From the NCBI GenBank assembly GCA_046734815.1, contig JBKPRZ010000149.1, forward strand, positions 1-7,937: a DNA stretch of 7,937 nucleotides. The letters run 5' to 3'. Positions within the stretch are counted from its first letter, which is position 1; every line of letters begins with the position of its first letter. The notes beneath the pieces were generated by a model. That model made no database searches, was not told where the DNA came from, and saw only the letters and a program-made list of their open reading frames with translations. The DNA is from CAVYGB01 sp046734815 (GTDB lineage: Bacteria > Myxococcota_A > Polyangia > Fen-1088). Position numbers and translations under genes: made by a program. This document shows positions 1-7,937 of this stretch, piece by piece.

Positions 1-2014
<2,014 letters not shown>

Positions 2015-2088
2015 GTCGGATTTCGGATCGAGTATAGCCTGCGAGCGCTGTTGCCTTTGCCGGCCGGGATTGAGAGAAAACCTCCTCG
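2015..2088. promoter_or_regulatory. Divergent intergenic region between helicase and esterase genes
   Basis: This 74-bp gap must serve leftward transcription of the helicase gene and rightward transcription of the esterase/propeller gene. The only AT-rich core is AGTATAGC at 2031-2038. It reads TATACT on the minus strand (5 of 6 matches to a sigma70-type -10) and TATAGC on the plus strand (4 of 6). I find no good -35 hexamer at 16-18 bp on either strand. The sequence CCTCCT at 2081-2086 lies just before the plus-strand ATG. It looks like a Shine-Dalgarno only on the minus strand, where no start codon follows at a useful distance. The promoter reading is tentative. Confidence 0.3.
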
Positions 2089-3855
2089 ATGAAGCGCTCG
2101 CTGTGCCTGGCCGCCCTGTCCTGCGTGGGTCTCCTCGCCGCCGCGGCGGTGCGCGCCGCCGACGATTACGTCCCCGGACCCGATTCGAAACCGCAGCCGG
2201 GGGTGCCGAAAGGCGAGGTGCTCAAGTTCACCCTCGCCCAGTCCAGCCAGTTCCCCGGCACCCAGCGCGACTACTGGGTCTACATCCCCGCGCAGTACCG
2301 CCCCGACAAGCCTGCCTGCCTGTACGTGGGCCAGGACGGCATCCGCTTCGAGGCGCCGGCCGTGTTCGACAACCTCATCCAGAGAAAGGAGATGCCGGTG
2401 ACCATCGGCGTCTTCGTGATGCCGGGAAAGATCCCCGCCGCCCGGCCGGACCAGGCGCTGGATCGCTTCAACCGCAGCTACGAATACGACACCCCCGGCG
2501 ACGTCTATGCGCGTTTCCTGGCCGAGGACCTGCTGCCCGACGTCGAGAAGCGCACCGCCAGCGACGGGCGCGCCATCCGGCTGTCGAAGAACGGCAACGA
2601 CCGGGCCATCGGCGGGGCCAGCAGCGGCGCCATCGCCGCCTTCACCGCCGCCTGGGAGCGCCCCGAGGAATGGACGCGGGTGTTCTCAGCCATCGGCACC
2701 TACGTGGGCCTGCGCGGGGGCGACCGCTACCCGACCCTGATCCGCAAGACCGAGCCCAAACCGATCCGGGTGTTCTTGCAGGACGGATCGAACGACAACA
2801 ACAAGTACGGCGGCGACTGGTGGATGGCCAACCAGACCATGCAGCGGGCGTTGATCTTCGCCGGCTACGACGTCCAGCACGCCTGGGGCGACGGCGCCCA
2901 CACGGCCAAGCAGGCCACCGCTGTCTTCCCCGATGCCATGCGCTTTCTGTGGAAGGGCTGGCCCGCGCCGGTCAAGCCCGGCAAGTCGGGCAACCAGATG
3001 CTGGACGAGCTGCTGATCCCCGGCGAGGACTGGAAGCTGGTGGGCGAGGGCTACAAGTTCACCGAGGGGGCCGCCGTCAACGCGCGCGGCGAGGTGTTCT
3101 TCAACGACGTCCCCGGCGGCAAGACCTACAAGGTGGGCCTCGACGGCAAGGTCAGCGTCTACCTCGAGAACGTCCCACGCCCCAACGGCCAGGCCTTCGG
3201 GCCGGATGGGCGGCTGTACGTGGTCAACGAATCGAAGGTGGTCGTCTACCAGGACAACAAGCACCCGCCCCAGGTGATCGCCGACGGGCTGGCCGGCAAC
3301 GATCTGGTGGTGGCGGCCAACGGCAACGTGTACGCCACCAACCCGCCCGACAGCAAGAACCCCGCCGCCCCCAGCAACGTGGTCCTCATCCGCAAGAACG
3401 GCGAGAAGGTCGTCGTCGACAGCGGCCTGAAATACGCCAACGGCATCACCCTGTCGCCCGACCAGACGCTGCTGTACGTCGACGACCACCGGTCGCGCTG
3501 GGTGTACAGCTACCTGATCCAGCCCGACGGCACCCTGGCCCACAAGCAGCGCTATTACGCCCTGCACGTGTTCGAGACCAACGACGACGCCGGCGCCGAC
3601 GGCATGAAGGTGGATCGGGAGGGCCGCCTGTACGTCGCCACCCGCAACGGCACCGTGCAGATCTGCGATCAGGCCGGCCGGGTCAACGCCATGATCGCGA
3701 CGCCCAACCGCCGCATCTCGAACCTGGTGCTGGGGGGCAAGGACTTCGACACCCTGTTCGTCACCGCCGGCGACCGCGTCTACCGCCGCCGCCTCAAGGC
3801 CCACGGCGCGAACGCCTGGGCCGCCCCCCTCAAGCCCCCGCCTCCGAAGCTATAG
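2089..3855 (+). CDS. Secreted esterase-D-like hydrolase fused to SMP-30/gluconolactonase beta-propeller
   Basis: The 588-residue protein starts with a signal peptide (KR, then a hydrophobic stretch to about residue 20, likely cleaved after VRA at 23), so it probably acts in the periplasm or outside the cell. Residues about 45-290 resemble the esterase D/enterochelin esterase (Fes-like) alpha/beta hydrolase family. They show RDYWVYIPAQY (60-70), a GASSG nucleophile elbow with Ser178, an acid candidate in QDGSND (Asp232 or Asp236) and a catalytic His candidate in GDGAHT (His271). Residues about 315-570 form an SMP-30/gluconolactonase/LRE-like propeller. Candidate metal ligands are Glu326 (FTEG), Asn451 (YANGIT) and Asp504 (AGADGM), the three positions expected of the family. 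Known members of these families cleave esters and sugar lactones; the substrate here is unknown. The Shine-Dalgarno is weak (GAGAGAAA about 10 bases upstream), but the signal peptide fixes the start. The last 26 bp overlap the convergent malate synthase gene. Confidence 0.9.
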   Translation: MKRSLCLAALSCVGLLAAAAVRAADDYVPGPDSKPQPGVPKGEVLKFTLAQSSQFPGTQRDYWVYIPAQYRPDKPACLYVGQDGIRFEAPAVFDNLIQRKEMPVTIGVFVMPGKIPAARPDQALDRFNRSYEYDTPGDVYARFLAEDLLPDVEKRTASDGRAIRLSKNGNDRAIGGASSGAIAAFTAAWERPEEWTRVFSAIGTYVGLRGGDRYPTLIRKTEPKPIRVFLQDGSNDNNKYGGDWWMANQTMQRALIFAGYDVQHAWGDGAHTAKQATAVFPDAMRFLWKGWPAPVKPGKSGNQMLDELLIPGEDWKLVGEGYKFTEGAAVNARGEVFFNDVPGGKTYKVGLDGKVSVYLENVPRPNGQAFGPDGRLYVVNESKVVVYQDNKHPPQVIADGLAGNDLVVAANGNVYATNPPDSKNPAAPSNVVLIRKNGEKVVVDSGLKYANGITLSPDQTLLYVDDHRSRWVYSYLIQPDGTLAHKQRYYALHVFETNDDAGADGMKVDREGRLYVATRNGTVQICDQAGRVNAMIATPNRRISNLVLGGKDFDTLFVTAGDRVYRRRLKAHGANAWAAPLKPPPPKL

Positions 3856-5785
3856 GCGATCGGTCAAAATCGAGGTTGCGGGTGAGACGGGTCCCGTCCT
3901 GGGTGAACGTCTCCATGTATTCGGCGATCCGTCGCAGGGCGCTGCCCAGGTCGTGCAGGTCCAGGTTGATGTTCAGAAGATCGATGTACCAGGGCGGCTT
4001 CACCGTCGAGCCCACGTAGGTCCGCACGATCTCCCGGGCGATGGGCAAGGTCGTGATCTTCGAGTCGTCGTGCACGTCGCGGTTGCTGGCGGTCAGCAGC
4101 TTGGAATATTCCTCGCGCAGCAGGCGCTTGAAGAGGTCGCCGCTGAAGCGCTCGCCCGCCGCAACCCCGGTGTCCGCGTCCGCCTCGGTGAGGGTGGCGC
4201 CCTTGTGCAGCCACTCCCACAAGATCGATAGCCGGATCTCCCCGGTGGCCATGTCCTCCATCAGGTAGAGGACGTCGTCCTGCCCGAAGAAGTCGGCCGG
4301 TTTCAGCGCGGCCGCCTGGAAGCCCTGCCCGAAGGCGTTGCCGTACTGGAGCGCCACGCTCAGCAGGTCGCGCGCCCCCCGCACCGTGCGCGGCGCCGGC
4401 TCCAGCTGCACCAGGGCATCGGCGTCGGCGGGCGTGTGGGTCAGCGGCGGGAACGATCGGCCCAGCTGGTTGTCGGCGCCGGCCTTCTCCCAGACCGGGC
4501 GGACGATGTGCACCATCTTCCAGTGCGCCACCCACTTGCCGCTGGCGCCCTCGCGCTGCTCGCGCTCGGCGCCCGCCACCGCCCGCTTCATGCCGTTTTT
4601 CACCCCCGCCTCCGAGCCCACCGGGATGTTTGGTTCCATCCCGCCCTGCCACAGGGCGAAGCGCCCGTTGCGGTCGGGGGTGTTCACCGCCCGGCGCACC
4701 CGGTCCTCGTAGGTGCGCATGTAGCCGTAGGTCATCACCACCGCGTCGATGTTCGGGTTGATGAAGCTGGGCTCCCAGGCCATCGCGTCCGACACGCTGT
4801 TGATGTAGTCCCAGCGCCCGGTGTTGAACCCCACGAAGTGCCGCCCCAGGGCAGCCCGGATCTCCATCAGCTGGAAGGCCGCCTCCAGCTGCTCGACCAG
4901 CACGTACACCTTGATGGTCCCCACCGGCAGCGAGAGGTGATCCTCCAGCGTGCTCAGCAGCCGGTTCCACAGCGCCGCCTCCTCGGCGGTCTGGATCTTC
5001 GGCAGGTACAGCACCACCGAGGCGCCGGCGTCGCGCAGACGCTGGTGGTTGTTGACCACATACAGGACCGCGTCGACGATCGACGCCGAGAAGCCGATGC
5101 CGTCGGCCCAGCGGACGTGCCGGTCATCGAGGTGCAGCCCGCGCGCACGGAAGATGGTGGTGGTGAAGGCCAGCTGCTCGTGCGGATCCTCGATGATGGT
5201 CCGCCCCAGCAGGCCACGCGCCCACTGGTTCATCTCCCCGGCCACCTCCTCGGCCACCTTCAGGAACAGCGGATCGCGGGCGATGGCCAGCTTGAGGTTT
5301 CGCTGGTTGTCCAGGGACATGGTGCTCACCTGTCCGAGGGCGTCCTCTCCGTCGAACATCCAGCCGTCCGCGCCCGACAGCAGGGCGTAGGCGATGTTGC
5401 GCAGGCTGCGCTCGGTGGGGGCCCCGGGTCGGGTGGCGGGCCCGGTCCCCTGCACCCACTGGCGCTGCAGATCGGCCGGGATCTCGCTGCCGGCGAAATG
5501 GCCTTCGCGCGCCTCCTGCACCGTGATCTCGGTACCCCCGATCACAGCCTGGGGATCGAGGAAGCCGATGCGCTGGCGGTCGCGTGCGCGGGCGGCCCGC
5601 CGCTGGATCCGGGCGGTCATCAGGGTGCGCCGGGTCTCGTCCAGCGGAGCCAGCGCGGCCAGCGCCTCCATCACCTCGGGCGTGTAGATGTCCGGATAGG
5701 CGCGCTGGAGCCCGGGTCGGACCTCCAGCGCGAAGGTCTCGCCCAGCTTGCCGCGCTCGTGACTGCTGCTGCCAGTGCTACCCAT
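3830..5785 (-). CDS. Malate synthase, AceB-like, enlarged
   Basis: Malate synthase condenses glyoxylate with acetyl-CoA to give malate and CoA, the second step of the cytoplasmic glyoxylate shunt. The 651-residue product shows the family signatures in order: FDGEDA (144-149, in place of the usual DFEDS-like segment), FRARGLHL with the probable catalytic Arg213, GTIKVYVLVEQL with metal-ligand candidate Glu298, GFNTGRWDYI with Asp326, GGMEPNIPV (381-389), GKWVAHWKMV (416-425) and LMEDMATGEIRLS with the probable catalytic base Asp511. It is about 100 residues longer than typical A-form enzymes (about 530-550) and shorter than the G form (about 725). The extra length lies partly before FDGEDA, partly around 430-475 and in a C-terminal tail after about 590. 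No isocitrate lyase gene is adjacent. The ATG at 5783-5785 has no clear Shine-Dalgarno. The 3' end overlaps the convergent esterase gene by 26 bp. A related malate-synthase-like lyase of different specificity is possible but less likely given the intact residues. Confidence 0.88.
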   Translation of the reverse strand: MGSTGSSSHERGKLGETFALEVRPGLQRAYPDIYTPEVMEALAALAPLDETRRTLMTARIQRRAARARDRQRIGFLDPQAVIGGTEITVQEAREGHFAGSEIPADLQRQWVQGTGPATRPGAPTERSLRNIAYALLSGADGWMFDGEDALGQVSTMSLDNQRNLKLAIARDPLFLKVAEEVAGEMNQWARGLLGRTIIEDPHEQLAFTTTIFRARGLHLDDRHVRWADGIGFSASIVDAVLYVVNNHQRLRDAGASVVLYLPKIQTAEEAALWNRLLSTLEDHLSLPVGTIKVYVLVEQLEAAFQLMEIRAALGRHFVGFNTGRWDYINSVSDAMAWEPSFINPNIDAVVMTYGYMRTYEDRVRRAVNTPDRNGRFALWQGGMEPNIPVGSEAGVKNGMKRAVAGAEREQREGASGKWVAHWKMVHIVRPVWEKAGADNQLGRSFPPLTHTPADADALVQLEPAPRTVRGARDLLSVALQYGNAFGQGFQAAALKPADFFGQDDVLYLMEDMATGEIRLSILWEWLHKGATLTEADADTGVAAGERFSGDLFKRLLREEYSKLLTASNRDVHDDSKITTLPIAREIVRTYVGSTVKPPWYIDLLNINLDLHDLGSALRRIAEYMETFTQDGTRLTRNLDFDRSPIASEAGA

Positions 5786-5835
5786 GGCGGGCGGCAGTTT
5801 ATCCCAACGCCTTCACCGCCGCTGCTGCACCGACA

Positions 5836-5849
5836 TTGCCGGCGGGCAA
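5836..5849. repeat. Perfect inverted repeat TTGCC-N4-GGCAA, possible operator
   Basis: The 5-bp arms TTGCC and GGCAA are exact reverse complements around a GGCG spacer. The repeat lies 51 bp from the malate synthase ATG and 58 bp from the lipoprotein ATG, and its left arm overlaps the candidate -35 hexamer. That position would suit a dimeric regulator controlling one or both genes. In DNA this GC-rich a 5-bp palindrome can also occur by chance, so the operator reading is inference. Confidence 0.25.
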
Positions 5850-5893
5850 AGCTTCCGATAACATCGCCACACCAAACGTATCTTCGGGGCGTG

Positions 5894-5900
5894 AAAGGAG
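5894..5900 (+). promoter_or_regulatory. Strong ribosome binding site AAAGGAG for the lipoprotein gene
   Basis: AAAGGAG sits seven bases before the ATG at 5908. It decides the start: the same frame is open for a further 324 bp upstream, running antisense through the malate synthase 5' end. Only the ATG at 5908 has both this site and a lipoprotein signal peptide immediately after it. Confidence 0.85.
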
Positions 5901-5907
5901 ACTCCAT

Positions 5908-6714
5908 ATGCGCGCTTGTTCCTCCGTGTTGTATCGAGGCTTGTTGTTGGTCGTGATGGGTGCCGCGGTGGCCGCTTGTGACACGGGCGAGGAGCCGGGC
6001 ACTGACGGCTCGGCCGGCAGCGGCGGCACCGGCGGCAGCGGTGGCACCGGCGGAAAGGCCCCTGATGCGGGCGGCACCCCTGACGGATCCTCGGGCGGCA
6101 CCGCCTACAAGTGGATCGCCATCTTCGACGACGATCTGTCGCCGGTGTGCACCGGCAGCGGCCCCGGGGCGGACATCGATTCCGTGGATCTGTTCCGGGG
6201 CGGCGCGGATGTCATTGGCGTCGGGCTGAAGACCTCCCCCATGTTCGTCGCCACGCCGCCCGGCGGGCCGACGAACGTCCCCTGCAACATGTGCGGCTCG
6301 GGGACCTGCAAATATTCAGGCACCGCCGCCGCCGAACGCGCGGGCGGTATCCAGGACGGCCAGGTGTTTCAATCGATGGAGGACCTCGGTTACATCTCGC
6401 TGAACGCGGGGATGCTCTGGATCCAGATCGGCCAGGCCAACGGCAACGGTCCCGCCCAGGACATCAAGTCGGGTGACAAGATCACCGTGCACGAGGTCGA
6501 CAAGACCTACATCGAGGACGGTAGCGCCTTCGCCGGCTGCCTGTGCGCACCCGAGAAGTACACCGTGTACGCCTACCAGCAGATGGGCCAGGTGGCCGGG
6601 CGCGTGCAGCTGAAGCCGGTGAAATATCGCGAGAAGAACACCGACTGCGGGGCCGTGACGCCAGCGGCGAGCGAGACCAAGGGCTGCGGGACCACCGACT
6701 TCACCGTTCCCTAG
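5908..6714 (+). CDS. Cysteine-rich lipoprotein of unknown function
   Basis: The 268-residue product has a lipoprotein signal peptide: a short n-region with Arg2 and Arg10, a hydrophobic core 11-23, and lipobox VAAC with the lipidated Cys24. A low-complexity linker rich in Gly, Ser, Thr, Asp and Pro follows (25-65) and contains two GSGGTG repeats. The folded part (about 66-268) holds eight cysteines: 81, 126, 129, 134, 211, 213, 247 and 260. They include CNMCGSGTC (126-134) and CLC (211-213). The even number in an exported protein suggests disulfides, though metal binding by the CxxC cluster is possible. The segments PGADIDSVDLF and SGDKITVHEV, with alternating hydrophobics, suggest a beta-sandwich. 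I do not recognise the family. The layout is typical of myxobacterial surface lipoproteins, which supports an envelope location and nothing more specific. Its TAG stop shares a CTAG palindrome with the convergent gene. Confidence 0.88.
   Translation: MRACSSVLYRGLLLVVMGAAVAACDTGEEPGTDGSAGSGGTGGSGGTGGKAPDAGGTPDGSSGGTAYKWIAIFDDDLSPVCTGSGPGADIDSVDLFRGGADVIGVGLKTSPMFVATPPGGPTNVPCNMCGSGTCKYSGTAAAERAGGIQDGQVFQSMEDLGYISLNAGMLWIQIGQANGNGPAQDIKSGDKITVHEVDKTYIEDGSAFAGCLCAPEKYTVYAYQQMGQVAGRVQLKPVKYREKNTDCGAVTPAASETKGCGTTDFTVP
6016..6051 (+). repeat. Two 18-bp tandem repeats encoding GSGGTG in the lipoprotein linker
   Basis: The units at 6016-6033 and 6034-6051 differ at one base (C versus T in the third codon) and each encodes Gly-Ser-Gly-Gly-Thr-Gly, residues 37-42 and 43-48. 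The 18-bp period keeps the reading frame, so copy number can change by slippage and alter only linker length. The repeat spaces the folded domain from the lipid anchor. Confidence 0.85.
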
Positions 6715-7763
6715 CCGCCCACGTCCTCGCGGCGCACGCCGGGGAACTCCAGGATCAGATCGGGGCCGAAGGCCCGGGCCGGCGTCTGGAAGCCGGGCCG
6801 GGCCGCGCCGGCGAGGACCTTCTCCGCCAGCGCGACCGCGGTCAGCCGGGTCAGCTCGTAACCCTCGGGGGTCTCCATCCGGCTGACGGCGGTGTGCCCG
6901 CCCGCATCTCGCACCTCGCCCCACAGCAGGCTGTGTCCGGCCTTCCGCTTTTCCTCGGACGGCCCCGGCGCCCCGGCGCGGATGCGGGCGGCGGCGAAGC
7001 GCTGGATGGGGCCGGCCTGCAGCAGCGGCCCCAGCACGCGGGTCAGCCGGGTGATCACCCGGGTGGCTCGGGGCACGGCGATGAACACCTCGATGTCGGG
7101 GATGCCGGTGGTGACCCCGGCGGTGAAGATGTCGCCCCAGGGGATGGCGATGGTGCGGGTGGGCCCGCGCCCGAAGTCGACGGTGAGGCTGGCGTGGGCG
7201 ATCGGCACCGGCGTGAGCACGCCGCCCCGCCGGACCAGCCCGCCCCGGCCAACCGCCTGCAGGGTGGTCAGCGCCGTCCCGCGTGACAGCCCGCCGCCCG
7301 GCCGGAAGGCCAGCCGCAACCGCGTGGCCCCCGGCATCCGCCGCGCCAGGTGGGCGGCCAGGCAGTCCGAGGGCACCACATCGAACCCCACCCCCGGCAG
7401 CAACATCACCCCGGCCGCCTGCGCCTCGGCGTCCCGGGCGAACAGCGCCGCGAACACCTCCACCTCGCCGGTGATGTCCAGGTAGTGCGCGCCCGCCCGC
7501 AAGCAGGCGTCGGTCAGCGGGCGCACCGTCTTCGAGAACGGCCCCGCGCAGTTGAGCAGGACGGTGGTGCCGGCCAGGCCACGATCCACCTCTGAAGGGT
7601 CGTCCAGCGCGAAGGTCCGCGCCACCAGCCCCAGCTCGCGGGCCAGCGCCGTCACGGCATCGGCCCGGCGCGCGGCCAGGACCGGCCGCAACCCGCGCTC
7701 GACCGCCCGCCGCGCGATCAGCTCGCCGGAATATCCCGTGGCCCCGTAGATGAGGAGTCCCAT
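6711..7763 (-). CDS. Saccharopine-dehydrogenase-like NAD(P)-binding oxidoreductase
   Basis: The 350-residue cytoplasmic protein opens with a Rossmann nucleotide-binding loop GATGYSG (7-13). It continues with NCAGPF (71-76), YLDITGE (94-100) and PGVGFDVVPSD (123-133), the characteristic blocks of the saccharopine dehydrogenase NADP-binding family as it occurs in stand-alone oxidoreductases. Relatives include mycobacterial trans-acting enoyl reductases (about 418 residues), which act with polyketide synthases. This protein is somewhat shorter and no polyketide gene is in view, so the substrate is unknown. True lysine-pathway saccharopine dehydrogenase is unlikely, because this resembles the uncharacterised branch. 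The ATG at 7761-7763 follows GGGAG at seven bases spacing. The stop codon shares CTAG with the lipoprotein gene, and the first gene to the right is divergent, so it is transcribed alone. Confidence 0.88.
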   Translation of the reverse strand: MGLLIYGATGYSGELIARRAVERGLRPVLAARRADAVTALARELGLVARTFALDDPSEVDRGLAGTTVLLNCAGPFSKTVRPLTDACLRAGAHYLDITGEVEVFAALFARDAEAQAAGVMLLPGVGFDVVPSDCLAAHLARRMPGATRLRLAFRPGGGLSRGTALTTLQAVGRGGLVRRGGVLTPVPIAHASLTVDFGRGPTRTIAIPWGDIFTAGVTTGIPDIEVFIAVPRATRVITRLTRVLGPLLQAGPIQRFAAARIRAGAPGPSEEKRKAGHSLLWGEVRDAGGHTAVSRMETPEGYELTRLTAVALAEKVLAGAARPGFQTPARAFGPDLILEFPGVRREDVGG

Positions 7764-7873
7764 GTGCGGTCTCCCACGTTAGTCGGGGACCTGGGCCCAG
7801 CCGAGCGGAAAAAAAACGAAGCAAGCGAACGCCCGCGGGTATGGAGTCAGTGAACAACCGTGGAGACGAAGCG
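7764..7873. promoter_or_regulatory. Divergent intergenic region with an A8 tract
   Basis: This 110-bp gap lies between the oxidoreductase start and the next rightward gene. It contains GGGAG (minus strand, 7771-7775), the Shine-Dalgarno of the oxidoreductase gene. It also has a run of eight A at 7809-7816, the only long A tract in the window. I see no convincing -35/-10 pair on either strand. TATGGA at 7840-7845 is a poor plus-strand -10 candidate, and the A tract would lie about 35-45 bp before its start point, where an UP-like element could act. The T-run on the minus strand has no stable stem before it, so I do not call a terminator. Confidence 0.3.
7862..7865 (+). promoter_or_regulatory. 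Ribosome binding site GGAG for the right-edge gene
   Basis: GGAG ends eight bases before the ATG at 7874 and favours that start. The in-frame ATG at 7841 would add 11 residues (MESVNNRGDEA) but has no Shine-Dalgarno in front of it. Confidence 0.6.
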
Positions 7874-7937
7874 ATGACCCAGCTCGGCGCCTTTTTCCGA
7901 ACCGCGTGGGCCCTGACCCTGGCTCTGGCCGTGGGCT
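7874..7937 (+). CDS. Exported or membrane protein, N-terminal fragment (cut by right edge)
   Basis: Only 21 codons are visible: a short polar start (MTQLGAFFR) followed by a hydrophobic segment (TAWALTLALAVG). That fits a Sec signal peptide with Arg9 as the positive n-region, or a first transmembrane helix. A GGAG site precedes the ATG at suitable spacing. The function cannot be told from this fragment. An alternative in-frame start at 7841 is less likely because it lacks a ribosome binding site. Confidence 0.6.
   Translation, partial: MTQLGAFFRTAWALTLALAVG

Larger units (their letters stand above)
5786..5907. promoter_or_regulatory. Divergent intergenic region between malate synthase and lipoprotein genes
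   Basis: This 122-bp gap separates two divergent starts. For the rightward lipoprotein gene a weak promoter candidate is TTGCCG (5836-5841), a 15-bp spacer, then GATAAC (5857-5862). The spacer is short and the -10 matches the consensus at only four positions. For the leftward malate synthase gene the minus strand has GGGATAAACT about 13-22 bases before the ATG, but no convincing -35. A perfect inverted repeat, listed separately, sits near the middle. No small gene is evident in the gap. Confidence 0.35.

Noticed and set aside
2062..2088. AGGAGG on the minus strand (2081-2086) as a ribosome binding site for the helicase
   Set aside because: No ATG, GTG or TTG follows within a useful distance, and the site lies about 65 bases from the GTG at 2014.
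5584..5907. Extension of the lipoprotein frame to an upstream ATG at 5584
   Set aside because: The extension is Arg/Pro/Ala-rich antisense sequence of the malate synthase gene. The strong ribosome binding site and signal peptide place the start at 5908.
4436..5956. Plus-strand open frame of 506 codons opposite the malate synthase
   Set aside because: It is antisense to a gene with clear catalytic motifs and has a His/Gln/Arg/Pro-rich composition typical of shadow frames.
7807..7840. Possible minus-strand terminator ending in the T8 run
   Set aside because: The sequence before the T-run on that strand (CGTTCGCTTGCTTCG) folds only into a 3-bp stem, and no leftward gene is known to end there.
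6316..7857. Minus-strand open frame of 513 codons over the oxidoreductase and lipoprotein genes
   Set aside because: It is low-complexity (Arg, Gly, Ala, Pro) and lies out of frame with the Rossmann-fold gene on the same strand.

Overview
The window is GC-rich (roughly two thirds G+C or more by eye) and densely coding. It carries four complete genes and two partial ones, and no RNA genes, mobile elements or CRISPR arrays that I can see. The codon use (third positions almost all G or C) and the style of the lipoprotein at 5908-6714 (lipobox, then a Gly/Ser/Thr/Asp linker, then a cysteine-rich domain) point to a myxobacterium-like member of Myxococcota/Deltaproteobacteria. That assignment is inference from style; no marker gene is present.

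Layout, left to right: (1) minus strand, cut by the left edge: a SUV3-type superfamily 2 RNA helicase, start GTG at 2014. (2) plus strand, 2089-3855: a secreted two-domain protein, an esterase-D/enterochelin-esterase-like alpha/beta hydrolase fused to an SMP-30/gluconolactonase beta-propeller. (3) minus strand, 3830-5785: a long, divergent malate synthase of the AceB type with its catalytic residues preserved. (4) plus strand, 5908-6714: a small lipoprotein of unknown function. (5) minus strand, 6711-7763: a saccharopine-dehydrogenase-like NAD(P)-binding oxidoreductase. (6) plus strand from 7874, cut by the right edge: the hydrophobic N terminus of an exported or membrane protein.

The six genes alternate strand strictly, so none shares an operon with its neighbour. 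Both complete convergent pairs overlap at their 3' ends: by 26 bp for genes 2/3 and by one CTAG palindrome that supplies both stop codons for genes 4/5. The three divergent gaps (74, 122 and 110 bp) are the only noncoding DNA and must hold all local promoters. The functions do not form an obvious pathway: RNA metabolism, periplasmic ester/lactone hydrolysis, the glyoxylate shunt, an envelope lipoprotein and a redox enzyme. I see ordinary chromosomal housekeeping/accessory sequence and no convincing new multi-gene system. The most distinctive items are the esterase-lactonase fusion, the unassigned Cys-rich lipoprotein domain and the enlarged malate synthase.
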